NCBI RefSeq assembly: GCF_040744945.1
Contig: NZ_CP160453.1
Location: forward strand, 5,642,001-5,706,000
Direction: 5' to 3'
Source: Saccharothrix sp. HUAS TT1
GTDB lineage: Bacteria; Actinomycetota; Actinomycetes; Mycobacteriales; Pseudonocardiaceae
DNA length: 64,000 nucleotides
Part shown: piece after piece, positions 15,697 to 23,790 of the stretch
Numbering within the stretch: the stretch's first letter is position 1
How the letters are laid out: each line of letters begins with the position of its first letter
Notes under the pieces: generated by a model
Database searches by the model: none
Seen by the model: only the letters and a program-made list of their open reading frames with translations
Told to the model about the DNA's origin: nothing
Translations under genes and position numbers: made by a program

Positions 15697-16590
15697 TCAG
15701 CCCAGCACGGGATCGCGCTCCGCCTTGGTCCGGCTCACCAGGAACCCGGCGGCGGCCGCCAGCGGGAACATCACCACCCCGTAGACGGCGGCCGGCACGG
15801 CCAGCTGCTCGCTGCCCAGCACGGTCACCGCGACCGTGATCGCCAGGGTGCTGTTGTGCACGCCCACCTCGAACGCCGACGCGATCGCCTGCCGCTTGCC
15901 GACCCGCGCCAGCCGGGGCACCAGGTAGCCGGCGGCCAGGCTGCACGCGCAGAACAGCACGGCCACCAGCCCGATGTCGGCCAGGTAAGCGCCGATGTTG
16001 TCCCGCTCGGCGACGATCGTGCCCGCGATCACCGCCACCAGCACCACCGCCGAGAAGATCCGCACCGGCCGGTCCGCGCGGTCGGCGAACGCGGCCGACC
16101 AGCGGCGCACCGCCATGCCCAGCACCACCGGCACGAGCACGATCGCGAACACCTGCGCGACCTTGCCGAACTCCAGGCCGACCGCGCCGCCGTCGGAGGA
16201 GGGCGGCGCGAAGTGGTCGAGGGCGAAGTTGACCACCAGCGGCAGGGTGGCGACGGCGAGCACCGAGTTCACCGCGGTCAGCGTGATGTTCAGCGCGACG
16301 TCGCCGCGGAACAGGTGGCTGAACAGGTTCGCCGTCGTGCCGCCCGGCGACGCGGCGAGCAGCATCATGCCGACGGCGAGCACCGGGCTCAGGCCGAGCC
16401 CGACGACGAGCCCGAAGCAGATCAGCGGCAGCAGGAGCAGCTGGGTGGCCAGCGCGACCGCCACCGCGCGCGGCTCCCGGGCGATCCGGGCGAAGTCGGC
16501 GACCGTCAACGACAGCCCCAGGCCGAACATGACCACGGCCAGCGCGACCGGGAGGCCGACGCTCGTCAGTGCGGAGTCCACGGCGATCAC
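15697..16590 (-). CDS. Bile acid:sodium symporter (BASS/SBF) family transporter
   Basis: 297 residues, about nine to ten hydrophobic segments. The family signature is clear: VMFGLGLSLTVADFARIAREPRAVAVAL near the start, LAASPGGTTANLFSHLFRGDVALNITLTAVNS in the middle (core crossover region), and ASAFEVGVHNSTLAITVAV near the end. Family members carry bile acids, keto-acids or other organic anions with sodium; the substrate here is unknown. It lies divergent to the ClpX-finger regulator gene (146-base gap containing that regulator's operator). Confidence 0.88.
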   Translation of the reverse strand: MIAVDSALTSVGLPVALAVVMFGLGLSLTVADFARIAREPRAVAVALATQLLLLPLICFGLVVGLGLSPVLAVGMMLLAASPGGTTANLFSHLFRGDVALNITLTAVNSVLAVATLPLVVNFALDHFAPPSSDGGAVGLEFGKVAQVFAIVLVPVVLGMAVRRWSAAFADRADRPVRIFSAVVLVAVIAGTIVAERDNIGAYLADIGLVAVLFCACSLAAGYLVPRLARVGKRQAIASAFEVGVHNSTLAITVAVTVLGSEQLAVPAAVYGVVMFPLAAAAGFLVSRTKAERDPVLG

Positions 16591-16701
16591 CTGCGTTTCT
16601 GCGTCGGAACCCGGGAGCGGGAGGAGCGCATCTTCCCCCAGAACGGGACGAATCGGGAGGGCTGAAGCCGGTTCGATGGCATTCGGTGATCACGGCTATC
16701 C

Positions 16702-16722
16702 TTGTCAGGAATTGCCTGACAA
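16702..16722. promoter_or_regulatory. Perfect inverted repeat, probable operator of the zinc-finger/HTH regulator
   Basis: TTGTCAGG (16702-16709) and CCTGACAA (16715-16722) are exact reverse complements, spacer AATTG. The site ends 14 bases before the ATG of the regulator gene, where it would block the promoter or ribosome access. It is also in the divergent gap that serves the symporter gene. Confidence 0.75.
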
Positions 16723-16736
16723 CTCCGGGAGCGCCG

Positions 16737-17078
16737 ATGACCCACCCACCGGGCTGCTCGTTCTGCGGCAGGGCCGCGGCCGACGTGCGCAAGATCATCA
16801 GCGGTCCCGGCATCTACATCTGCGACGGGTGCGTGTCGGCGTGCGTCGCGATCCTCGACGCCGACGACGGCACGTCGAACGCCTCCGTCCCGGAGTGGTC
16901 GGTGATGTCCGACGACGAGCTGCTGGCCCACCTGCCGCGCATCGCGGCCACCGCGAGCCAGGTGGAGACCGGGCTGCGGGAGCGGGTCGCCACCCTGCGC
17001 GAGCGGGGCGTCACGTGGGCGCGGATCGGCGCGGCGCTCGGCATGAGCAGGCAGTCGGCGTGGGAGCGGTTCTCGTGA
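16737..17078 (+). CDS. ClpX-type zinc finger protein with C-terminal helix-turn-helix
   Basis: 113 residues. The N-terminus is a four-cysteine ClpX-like zinc finger (Cys7, Cys10, Cys29, Cys32: CSFCG...ICDGC). The C-terminus has a helix-turn-helix (RERGVTWARIGAALGMSRQSAWERF), whose second helix is typical of small actinomycete regulators. There is no AAA+ domain, so this is not ClpX. Its GTGA overlap with the MFS gene and the palindrome just upstream suggest an autoregulated repressor that controls the pump. The inducing signal is unknown; redox or metal sensing by the Cys cluster is possible. Confidence 0.85.
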   Translation: MTHPPGCSFCGRAAADVRKIISGPGIYICDGCVSACVAILDADDGTSNASVPEWSVMSDDELLAHLPRIAATASQVETGLRERVATLRERGVTWARIGAALGMSRQSAWERFS

Positions 17079-18280
17079 GCCTGTGGCGCAACCGCGACTT
17101 CCGGCTGGTGTGGGCCGGCCAGACCCTGTCGTCGTTGGGCAACGGCGTCTCGCAGCTCGCCTACCCGCTGCTGATGCTCGCGCTGACCGGCTCCGCCGCC
17201 ATGGCGGGCGCGCTGGCGGCCGTCCGCGCGGTGCCGTACCTGGTGCTGGGGCTGCCCGCCGGAGCACTGGTCGACCGCTGGGACCGCAAGCGCACGATGG
17301 TGCTGTGCGACCTCGGCCGCGCGGTGAACGTGGCGACGGTGCCGGTGGCGCTGGCGTTCTCCGCGCTGACACCGGCGCACCTGTTCGCCACCGGGCTCGT
17401 CGGCGGCGTGCTGCACGTGTTCTTCTCCGCCGCCGAGAACGCCGTGCTGCCCAACGTGGTCGACCGGGGGCAGTTGACCACCGCCGTGTCCGCGGCGGAG
17501 ACCGCGCAGGCCGCGACGGGCGTGGTGGCCGGTCCGGTCGGCGGCGCGCTGCTGCAGCTGTTCCGCGGGCTGCCGTTCCTGGTGGACGCGGTGTCGTTCC
17601 TGGCGTCGGCGCTGTGCCTCTCGTTGGTGCGGGCCGACTTCCGGGCCGAGGGCGCGGGGGAGCGGGCCCGGACGCGGTTGCGGACCGAGGTCGCCGAAGG
17701 GGTGCGGTGGCTGTGGGACCACCGGCCGCTGCGGTCGATCGCGCTGACCGCGGCGGGGTTGCAGGTGGCGATCTCCGGTGTCTCCCTGGTCGCGATCGTG
17801 GCGGCGGGGGACGCGTCGCCCACCGCCATCGGCGGGTTGTTCGCCGCCCTGGGCGTCGGCGGCGTGGTCGGCGCGGTGATCGCGCCGAAGCTCAAGGCCC
17901 GCCTCGGGTTGGGCGGGCTGCTGCTGTCGGTGCTGTGGCTGCAAGCGGTGCTGTGGGTGGCGTTGGCGTTCGCCGGCGACCTGGTCGCGGTGGGGGTGGT
18001 GCTGGCCCTGTTCACGGTGTCGATGCCGTGCTTCGGCGTGGCCGCGCTCAGCTACCAGCTGGAGGTCACGCCCGACCACCTGCTCGGCCGGGTCGGCGCC
18101 ACGTTCAGCCTGTCGATCTGGGCGGCGACGCCGGTGGGGGCCGCCGCCGCGGGCGTGCTGCTGGACGCCGTCACGCCGCGCGCGACGTCGCTGGTGTTCG
18201 CCGGTTGGGTCGTCGCACTGGCGATCTTGGCGTCGGCGACGAGGTCGCACAGCAGGCGGAGCGCAACCAAGACCGGTTAG
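17075..18280 (+). CDS. MFS exporter (DHA3/EntS-like)
   Basis: 401 residues, about 12 hydrophobic segments, beginning SLWRNRDFRLVWAGQTLSSLGNGVSQLAYPLLML, the standard opening of the DHA3 (EntS/macrolide-efflux-like) group, with ALVDRWDRKRTMVLCDLGRA as the loop 2-3 motif. The GTG at 17075 overlaps the stop of the regulator gene by 4 bases, so translation is coupled and expression should follow the regulator. Likely exports a small toxic or siderophore-like compound; the substrate is unknown. Confidence 0.88.
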   Translation: MSLWRNRDFRLVWAGQTLSSLGNGVSQLAYPLLMLALTGSAAMAGALAAVRAVPYLVLGLPAGALVDRWDRKRTMVLCDLGRAVNVATVPVALAFSALTPAHLFATGLVGGVLHVFFSAAENAVLPNVVDRGQLTTAVSAAETAQAATGVVAGPVGGALLQLFRGLPFLVDAVSFLASALCLSLVRADFRAEGAGERARTRLRTEVAEGVRWLWDHRPLRSIALTAAGLQVAISGVSLVAIVAAGDASPTAIGGLFAALGVGGVVGAVIAPKLKARLGLGGLLLSVLWLQAVLWVALAFAGDLVAVGVVLALFTVSMPCFGVAALSYQLEVTPDHLLGRVGATFSLSIWAATPVGAAAAGVLLDAVTPRATSLVFAGWVVALAILASATRSHSRRSATKTG

Positions 18281-18284
18281 TGCT

Positions 18285-18298
18285 TGTTATCGCTAACA
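18285..18298. promoter_or_regulatory. LacI-type operator, distal copy
   Basis: TGTTATCGCTAACA: TGTTA and TAACA arms around TCGC. It shares arms and spacing with the site at 18403-18420. It begins 5 bases after the MFS stop and about 210 bases before the first GH43 gene. Confidence 0.6.
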
Positions 18299-18402
18299 GA
18301 TCGACCTCGTGAGGCCGAACGGCCCAATTCATCGAATCTCTTCGACACCACAGCCCTGCTGTGAGGTTCTGCTGCGACGACTATTGAACCTTCGGCGATC
18401 GT

Positions 18403-18420
18403 GCTGTTAGCGTTAACAGC
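18403..18420. promoter_or_regulatory. LacI-type operator, proximal copy
   Basis: GCTGTTA and TAACAGC arms around GCGT (18 bp in all). The centre is 120 bp (about 11 helical turns) from the distal copy, a spacing compatible with looping by a tetrameric LacI-family repressor. The site is about 90 bases upstream of the first GH43 gene, so sugar-induced control of the arabinanase pair is the natural reading. No LacI gene is present in the window. Confidence 0.7.
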
Positions 18421-18508
18421 AGCCGCCACGCCGTTCCACCGGCCCGCACCGGCTCGACGGCCTCGGGTCGCACGTGTTCGTCCATGCAGCGTCGCAGGGA
18501 GAGCAACC

Positions 18509-19981
18509 ATGAGATCGACTTATCGGGGCGCGCGCCGCGGCGGCCTCGTCCTGGCCACCGTCACCGCGCTGCTCGGCGGGGTCACCGCGGCCGTCCCGCC
18601 CGCCGCGTCGGCCGCCGCGGTGGACACCAACGCCTCGTACGTGCTGGTCAACCGCAACAGCGGCAAGGCGCTGGACGTCTACGACCTCGCCACCCAGGAC
18701 GGCGCGCGGATCTCGCAGTACACGCGCAACGACGGCGCGTGGCAGCAGTGGCAGTTCGTCGACTCCGGTGGCGGCTACTACCGGCTGAAGTCGCGGCACA
18801 GCGGCAAGGTCCTGGACTTCGCCAACACCGCCGACCGCACCGGCCTGACCCAGTGGACCGACCGCAACGGCGCCAACCAGCAGTTCCGGTTGGCCGACTC
18901 GGCGGGCGGGTTCGTGCGGCTGCTCAACCGCGCCAGCGGCAAGGCCGTCGACGTGCTGGACTTCTCCACCGCCGACGGCGCCGAGCTCATCCAGTGGCCG
19001 GACACCGGCGGCACGAACCAGCAGTGGCAGCTGGTCAAGCTGGGCGCGCCCGCCGCGGGCACGTTCACCAACCCGATCAAGCGCAACGGCCCGGACCCGT
19101 GGATGCAGTACTACAACGGGTACTACTACCTGGCCACGACGACGTGGAACTCCACCGTCACCATGCGCCGGTCGCGGACGCTGGCCGGGCTGTCGACCGC
19201 GTCGGACCAGGTGATCTTCAACCTGACCCGGCCCAACGGCTGCTGCAACATGTGGGCGCCGGAGTTCTTCCTGCTCAACGGCCGCTGGTACCTGTACTAC
19301 GTGGCCGGGCAGAACGTGTCGGACTTCAACCCGACGCAGCGGCTGCACGTGCTGGAGTCCTCGGGCGCCGACCCGATGGGCCCGTACTCGTTCAAGGCCG
19401 ACCTCGGCAACACCTGGGAGCTCGACCCGAGCATCCTGCAGCACAACGGGAAGCTGTACCTGATGGGCAGCGCGATGGACGGCACCCAGTCGCTGACCAT
19501 CACCCCGATGTCCAACCCGTACACGCTCAGCGGCTCGCGGCGGACGATCAGCCAGCCGACGCTGTCGTGGGAGCGGCAGACCGCGCCGGTCAACGAGGGC
19601 GCCGAGCCGCTGTACCACAACGGCCGGACGATGATCGTGTACTCGGCCAGCGCGTGCTGGGGCCCGGACTACAAGCTGGGCCTGCTGACGCTGACGGGTT
19701 CCGACCCGCTCAACCGGTCGCACTGGACCAAGTCGCCCAACCCGGTGTTCCAGCGCAACGATGGCAACGGCGTGTACGCCCCGGGCCACAACGGGTTCTT
19801 CAAGTCGCCCGACGGCACCGAGGACTGGATCGTCTACCACGCCAACGACTCGGCGAGCGGCGGCTGCGACATGAACCGGTCGACCCGCGCGCAGAAGTTC
19901 ACCTGGAACTCCGACGGGACGCCCAACTTCGGCACGCCCGTCCGGCTCGGCACCACGCTGGCCGCGCCGTCCGGCGAATGA
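18509..19981 (+). CDS. Secreted GH43 arabinan-active hydrolase with N-terminal CBM13 (ricin-type) domain
   Basis: 490 residues. Signal peptide about 1-36 (GGLVLATVTALLGGVTAAV, cleavage near ASA-AA). Residues about 40-180 hold three ricin-B-like repeats, each with SGKxLD and ending QQWQF/QQFRL/QQWQL (the QxW motif), i.e. a CBM13. Residues about 185-490 are a GH43 five-bladed propeller: NPIKRNGPDPWMQYYNGYYYL carries the catalytic-base Asp, WELDPSILQHNGKLYLM the pKa-modulating Asp, and NEGAEPLYHNG the catalytic-acid Glu. Predicted extracellular arabinofuranosidase or arabinanase. It begins an operon with the next GH43 gene. Confidence 0.9.
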   Translation: MRSTYRGARRGGLVLATVTALLGGVTAAVPPAASAAAVDTNASYVLVNRNSGKALDVYDLATQDGARISQYTRNDGAWQQWQFVDSGGGYYRLKSRHSGKVLDFANTADRTGLTQWTDRNGANQQFRLADSAGGFVRLLNRASGKAVDVLDFSTADGAELIQWPDTGGTNQQWQLVKLGAPAAGTFTNPIKRNGPDPWMQYYNGYYYLATTTWNSTVTMRRSRTLAGLSTASDQVIFNLTRPNGCCNMWAPEFFLLNGRWYLYYVAGQNVSDFNPTQRLHVLESSGADPMGPYSFKADLGNTWELDPSILQHNGKLYLMGSAMDGTQSLTITPMSNPYTLSGSRRTISQPTLSWERQTAPVNEGAEPLYHNGRTMIVYSASACWGPDYKLGLLTLTGSDPLNRSHWTKSPNPVFQRNDGNGVYAPGHNGFFKSPDGTEDWIVYHANDSASGGCDMNRSTRAQKFTWNSDGTPNFGTPVRLGTTLAAPSGE

Positions 19982-19985
19982 GAAC

Positions 19986-20016
19986 CCCGGGGCGGGTGTC
20001 TCCCGCCCGCCCCGGG
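19986..20016 (+). promoter_or_regulatory. Stable hairpin between the two GH43 genes
   Basis: CCCGGGGCGGG (19986-19996) pairs exactly with CCCGCCCCGGG (20006-20016), 9-nt loop. It fills most of the 59-base intergenic gap. It could attenuate transcription or stabilise the upstream mRNA, giving different levels of the two enzymes; full termination is less likely because no separate promoter is visible before the second gene. Confidence 0.6.
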
Positions 20017-20040
20017 CTCCCTGCGAAAGGCACACGGCAG

Positions 20041-21414
20041 ATGTTGCAACGACGCACTTTCCTCGCCGGTGGGGCCGCCGCGGTCGCCCTGGCGGGCACG
20101 AGCCGGTTCGCCGCCTCGGCCGCGCCCGGTGACTCGGCCTACGTGATGGGCTACTTCACCGAGTCGCCGAACAAGGTCGCCGACCGCTACGCGCTGCACC
20201 TGGCGGTCAGCGCCGACGGCCTCCAGTGGACCCCGCTCAACCAGGGCAACCCGGTCGCCACGCCGACGGCGGGCACCGGCGGCCTGCGCGACCCGTTCAT
20301 CACGCGCAAGCAGAACGGCGGGTTCATCGTGCTGGCCACCGACCTGACCGGGACCGACTTCACCCGGCAGAACCAGTACATCCACGCCTGGGACTCGGCC
20401 GACCTGCGGTCGTTCACCGGGTACCGGCGGCTGAAGATGCACTCGATGCCGACCCACACGTGGGCGCCGGAGGCGTTCTGGGACGCCGCGCGCGGCCAGT
20501 ACGGCATCCTCTACTCGGCCAACAGCGGCGGTCGTGACGCGTTCTACGTCAACTACACCACCGACTTCGTCACCGTCGGCTCGCCGCAGCTGTTCTTCGA
20601 CCCCGGCTTCAACGTCCTGGACGCCACCATGCACGTCGGCAACGGGATGAACTACCTGTACTACAAGAGCTTCGCCGACGGCCGCCTGTACGGCGCGCGC
20701 TCCACCACGTTGAACCCGCGCAGCTTCGACCGCGGCACCTACACCAGCGGCGTGGTCAGCGGCGGCATCGAGGCGCCGATCGTGGTCAAGGCGCACAACC
20801 GCAACGAGTGGTTCCTGTGGGGCGACTCGTTCTCGCCGGTCAACGGCGAGCTGTACGCGTGGCGCAGCGGTGACGTCAACAGCAACTCGTGGTCGCCGCT
20901 GACCAAGGCCCAGTACACCCAGCCGCTCAACGCCAAGCACCCCACGATCTGCGGCATCACCGCCACCGAGCACGCCAACCTGCTGTCCCGCTGGGGCGCG
21001 CCGAGCTGGAACCGGATCAAGTCCTACAACTTCCCCGACCACCTCGTCCGGCACGCCGACAACGTCGCCCGCATCGACCCCTACCCGTTCGACCCGTACC
21101 AGGACTCGCAGTGGCGCCTGGCGCCCGGCCTGGCCTCGTCGGCCGGCGTGTCGTTCCGCTCGGTCAACTACCCGGACCGCTACCTGCGGCACGTGAACTA
21201 CGCGCTCACCCTGGCAGCCGACGACGGCAGCTCCACCTTCGCCGCCGACGCCACCTTCCACCGCGTGGCCGGCCTGGCCGACTCGGCGTGGACCTCGTTC
21301 CGGTCCCACAACTTCGCCGACCGGTACGTCCGGCACTCCGGTCACGTCCTGCGCATCGACCCGATCAGCACGTCGGGCGATCGCGCGGACGCCACGTTCC
21401 AGGTCGGTTCGTGA
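20041..21414 (+). CDS. Secreted GH43 exo-arabinofuranosidase-like enzyme with C-terminal CBM42 (AbfB)
   Basis: 457 residues. N-terminal twin-arginine-like signal (RRTFLAGGAAAVALAG, about 1-28). The GH43 propeller spans about 32-325 (TGGLRDPFITRKQNGG, THTWAPEAFWDAARG, LDATMHVGNGMNYLYY, GGIEAPIVVKAHN with catalytic-acid Glu). The last 130 residues are an AbfB arabinose-binding domain with repeats RIKSYNFPDHLVRH, SVNYPDRYLRHV and RSHNFADRYVRHSG. This architecture equals the exo-1,5-alpha-L-arabinofuranosidase Araf43A of Streptomyces avermitilis, so that activity is the best guess. Operon partner of the CBM13-GH43 enzyme. Confidence 0.9.
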   Translation: MLQRRTFLAGGAAAVALAGTSRFAASAAPGDSAYVMGYFTESPNKVADRYALHLAVSADGLQWTPLNQGNPVATPTAGTGGLRDPFITRKQNGGFIVLATDLTGTDFTRQNQYIHAWDSADLRSFTGYRRLKMHSMPTHTWAPEAFWDAARGQYGILYSANSGGRDAFYVNYTTDFVTVGSPQLFFDPGFNVLDATMHVGNGMNYLYYKSFADGRLYGARSTTLNPRSFDRGTYTSGVVSGGIEAPIVVKAHNRNEWFLWGDSFSPVNGELYAWRSGDVNSNSWSPLTKAQYTQPLNAKHPTICGITATEHANLLSRWGAPSWNRIKSYNFPDHLVRHADNVARIDPYPFDPYQDSQWRLAPGLASSAGVSFRSVNYPDRYLRHVNYALTLAADDGSSTFAADATFHRVAGLADSAWTSFRSHNFADRYVRHSGHVLRIDPISTSGDRADATFQVGS

Positions 21415-21436
21415 TTTCCGGGTAGGACCGACCGGG

Positions 21437-21475
21437 CTGTGGGCGCGGCACCTCGGCGGCGTGCCGCGCCCACAG
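21437..21475. terminator. Bidirectional terminator, 15-bp perfect stem
   Basis: CTGTGGGCGCGGCAC (21437-21451) pairs exactly with GTGCCGCGCCCACAG (21461-21475), loop of 9. It lies between the end of the GH43 operon and the convergent SDR gene. Confidence 0.85.
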
Positions 21476-21527
21476 AGCCCGGTCCCGTGCCGCGGGCTCG
21501 ACCGATCGGCTCCGGCGCGGGGGTGGG

Positions 21528-22322
21528 TCAGGGCAGGATCGAGTCGACGTAACCCCCGTCCACGCGCACCGCGGCGCCCGTGGTCGCCGAAGCCTGCGGC
21601 GAGGCCAGGTAGACCACCAGGTTGCCGATCTCCTCCGGCTCGATCAGCCGGCCCAGCAGGGACTGCGGCCGGTGCACGCGCATGAACTCGCGCTGCGCCT
21701 GCTCCCACGGCAGCGAGCGGTCCACCAGCTCGTAGACGAAGTCCTCCACGCCGCCGGTGTGGGTGGGGCCCGCGATCACGCAGTTCACCGTGACGCCGCT
21801 GCCCGCCGCCTCCTTGGCGAACCCGCGCGACACGCCCAGCAGCGCCGTCTTCGACACGCCGTAGTGGATCATCTCCGCCGGGATCACGACGGCCGAGTCG
21901 CTGGCGATGTACTGCACCCGGCCCCACCCGCGCTCGCGCATCGCCGGCAGGTAGGCGCGGGTCAGCCGCACGGCCGCCAGCACGTTCACCTCGAAGTACC
22001 GCCGCCACTCGTCGTCGCTGATCTCCAGCGCCGGCCGCGAGCCGAAGATGCCGACGTTGTTCACCAGCACGTCCACCCCCGGCAGCGCCGAGGTCAACGC
22101 CTCCGCGCCCGCGGCCGTCGACACGTCCGCCGCCACGCCGACCACGTCCGCCCCCGGCACGACCGCGCGCAGCCGCGCCACCGCCTCGTCCACCGCGTCG
22201 GGCTTGCGCCCGTTCACCGCCGTCCGCGCACCGGCCCGCGCCAGCGCCACCGCGATCGCCTCGCCGATGCCCTGCGTCGAACCGGTGACCAGCGCCGTCT
22301 TCCCACTCAGGTCCAGGTGCAT
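21528..22322 (-). CDS. SDR family oxidoreductase
   Basis: 264 residues, classical short-chain dehydrogenase/reductase: cofactor motif TGSTQGIG (residues 13-20), VNNVGIFG, and catalytic Ser and YGVSK (Tyr/Lys). An Arg after the second strand (NGRKPD) suggests NADP(H). The substrate is not predictable. The frame is open to an ATG at 22343, but the domain begins at MHLDLSGKTALVTGS, so 22322 is preferred. The gene follows the PLP decarboxylase gene on the same strand with a 37-base gap and may belong to that operon, which would link an oxidation/reduction to the amine pathway. Confidence 0.87.
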   Translation of the reverse strand: MHLDLSGKTALVTGSTQGIGEAIAVALARAGARTAVNGRKPDAVDEAVARLRAVVPGADVVGVAADVSTAAGAEALTSALPGVDVLVNNVGIFGSRPALEISDDEWRRYFEVNVLAAVRLTRAYLPAMRERGWGRVQYIASDSAVVIPAEMIHYGVSKTALLGVSRGFAKEAAGSGVTVNCVIAGPTHTGGVEDFVYELVDRSLPWEQAQREFMRVHRPQSLLGRLIEPEEIGNLVVYLASPQASATTGAAVRVDGGYVDSILP

Positions 22323-22359
22323 GCCGACGATGATCGCGCACATGGCGCAACGCCGCCGG

Positions 22360-23790
22360 TCACGAGTACAGCGCCCCCAGGAACTCGACCAGCAGCCGCT
22401 CCCGCAGCGCCGGGCTCGCCACCGCGAGCAGCGCGTTCACCGCCGCCATCCGCTCCGGCAGCACGCCGTCGCCGCCGCCCATGCCCGCCGCCGCGAGCAG
22501 CCCGGCGAACTCGGCCGGCGTGAGCGAGTCCGGCTCCAGCCCGCCGACGAACGCCGCCACCTCCGGCGCGACCCGCACCGGCCCGGCCTCGACCGCCGCC
22601 TCCACCGACGCGCGCAGGTCGGCCAGCAGCTCCGACTCGTGCCCCGCGTTCGCCGCCGTCACGGTCAGGTGCAGGTTGGCGGGGGAGGAGCGGTGGGCGA
22701 ACTGCGGCTGCACGTACCAGTTGCGCGCCTTCATCTCGTCGGCGACGGTGAACACGTCGAAGTCGTCCCGCGCGGCCGTGATCGCGAGCAACGTCGCCGA
22801 CGGCTCGCCGAGCACCCGCAACCCGTCGATCTTCGAGATGCCCTCCCGCAACACCTCCGCGCTCGCCAGCGCCTGCCGGGCCAGCGACCGGTACCCGTCG
22901 TCACCGATGTGCCGCAGCACGGCCCACGCGGCGGCCAGCGGTCCACCGGACCGGGTGGACTGCGTGGTCGAGTTCACCATCGTGTAACCGGGCCAGGCGG
23001 CCGACGCGAAGTACTGCGGCCGGCGCAGGTCGGCCGACGCGTGCAGCAGCACCGACGTGCCCTTCGGGCAGTACGCGTACTTGTGCAGGTCCACCGAGAC
23101 GCTGGTGACGCCCGGCACGGAGAAGTCGAACGGTGGCACGTCGTCGGCGTGCGGCAGCACCCACCCGCCGATGCACGCGTCCACGTGGCAGCGCACCCCG
23201 CGTTCGAGCGCGGCGGCCGCGACCTCGGTGACCGGGTCCACCACCCCGTGCGCGTACGACGGCGCGCTCACCACCACCAGCACGGTGGACTCGTCGATCG
23301 CCGCCGCCATGGCCGCCGGGTCGGCCCGGAACGTGTAGGGGTCGACCGGCACCGCGACCACCCGCACCCCGAAGTAGTGCGCGGCCTTGTGGAACGCCGC
23401 GTGCGCGGTCTCCGGCAGCACCACCGACGGCCGCTCGACGTCGGGCCGCGAGTCCCGGGCGGCGACCACGGCCAGCAGGCACGACTCGGTGCCGCCGGAC
23501 GTGACCGTGCCGACGGCGGCCTCACCGCCGCCCAGCAGCCGTGACGCCGTGCGCACCACGTCGTTCTCCAGCCGCAGCAGGCTCGGGAACGCGGTCGGGT
23601 CGAGCCCGTTCACCGACGCCGCCAGCGCGTGCGCGGACGCCGCCAGCTCGTCCAGGCCGGGCAGCGCGCTGTCGTACACGTAGGCCAGCGTCCGACCGCC
23701 GTGGGTGGGCAGGTCGCCGGCCCGCAGCGCGCGCAGCTCGGCCAGCACGTCGTCGGCGGGGACGGGGTCGGTCGGGACGGGGTCGGTCAC
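22360..23790 (-). CDS. PLP-dependent decarboxylase/lyase (group II decarboxylase fold)
   Basis: 476 residues of the glutamate-decarboxylase/sphingosine-phosphate-lyase superfamily. Visible features are GTVTSGGTES (phosphate cup), CHVDACIGG (Asp204, pyridine nitrogen) and SVDLHKYAYCPKGTSV (Lys237, Schiff base), plus a C-terminal helical tail of about 70 residues. The motif set fits MfnA/S1P-lyase-like enzymes acting on amino acids or phospho-amino-alcohols; the substrate is unknown. The GTG at 23790 has GCGAGGAG upstream and overlaps the stop of the transporter gene by 4 bases, so the two are translated together. Confidence 0.88.
   Translation of the reverse strand: MTDPVPTDPVPADDVLAELRALRAGDLPTHGGRTLAYVYDSALPGLDELAASAHALAASVNGLDPTAFPSLLRLENDVVRTASRLLGGGEAAVGTVTSGGTESCLLAVVAARDSRPDVERPSVVLPETAHAAFHKAAHYFGVRVVAVPVDPYTFRADPAAMAAAIDESTVLVVVSAPSYAHGVVDPVTEVAAAALERGVRCHVDACIGGWVLPHADDVPPFDFSVPGVTSVSVDLHKYAYCPKGTSVLLHASADLRRPQYFASAAWPGYTMVNSTTQSTRSGGPLAAAWAVLRHIGDDGYRSLARQALASAEVLREGISKIDGLRVLGEPSATLLAITAARDDFDVFTVADEMKARNWYVQPQFAHRSSPANLHLTVTAANAGHESELLADLRASVEAAVEAGPVRVAPEVAAFVGGLEPDSLTPAEFAGLLAAAGMGGGDGVLPERMAAVNALLAVASPALRERLLVEFLGALYS

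Noticed and set aside
16737..17078. ClpX protease ATPase
   Set aside because: Only the zinc finger is shared; the AAA+ domain is absent and an HTH follows.
19834..22350. 838-codon minus-strand frame across the second GH43 gene and the SDR gene
   Set aside because: Runs through a strong terminator and two recognised genes; composition is that of an antisense shadow.
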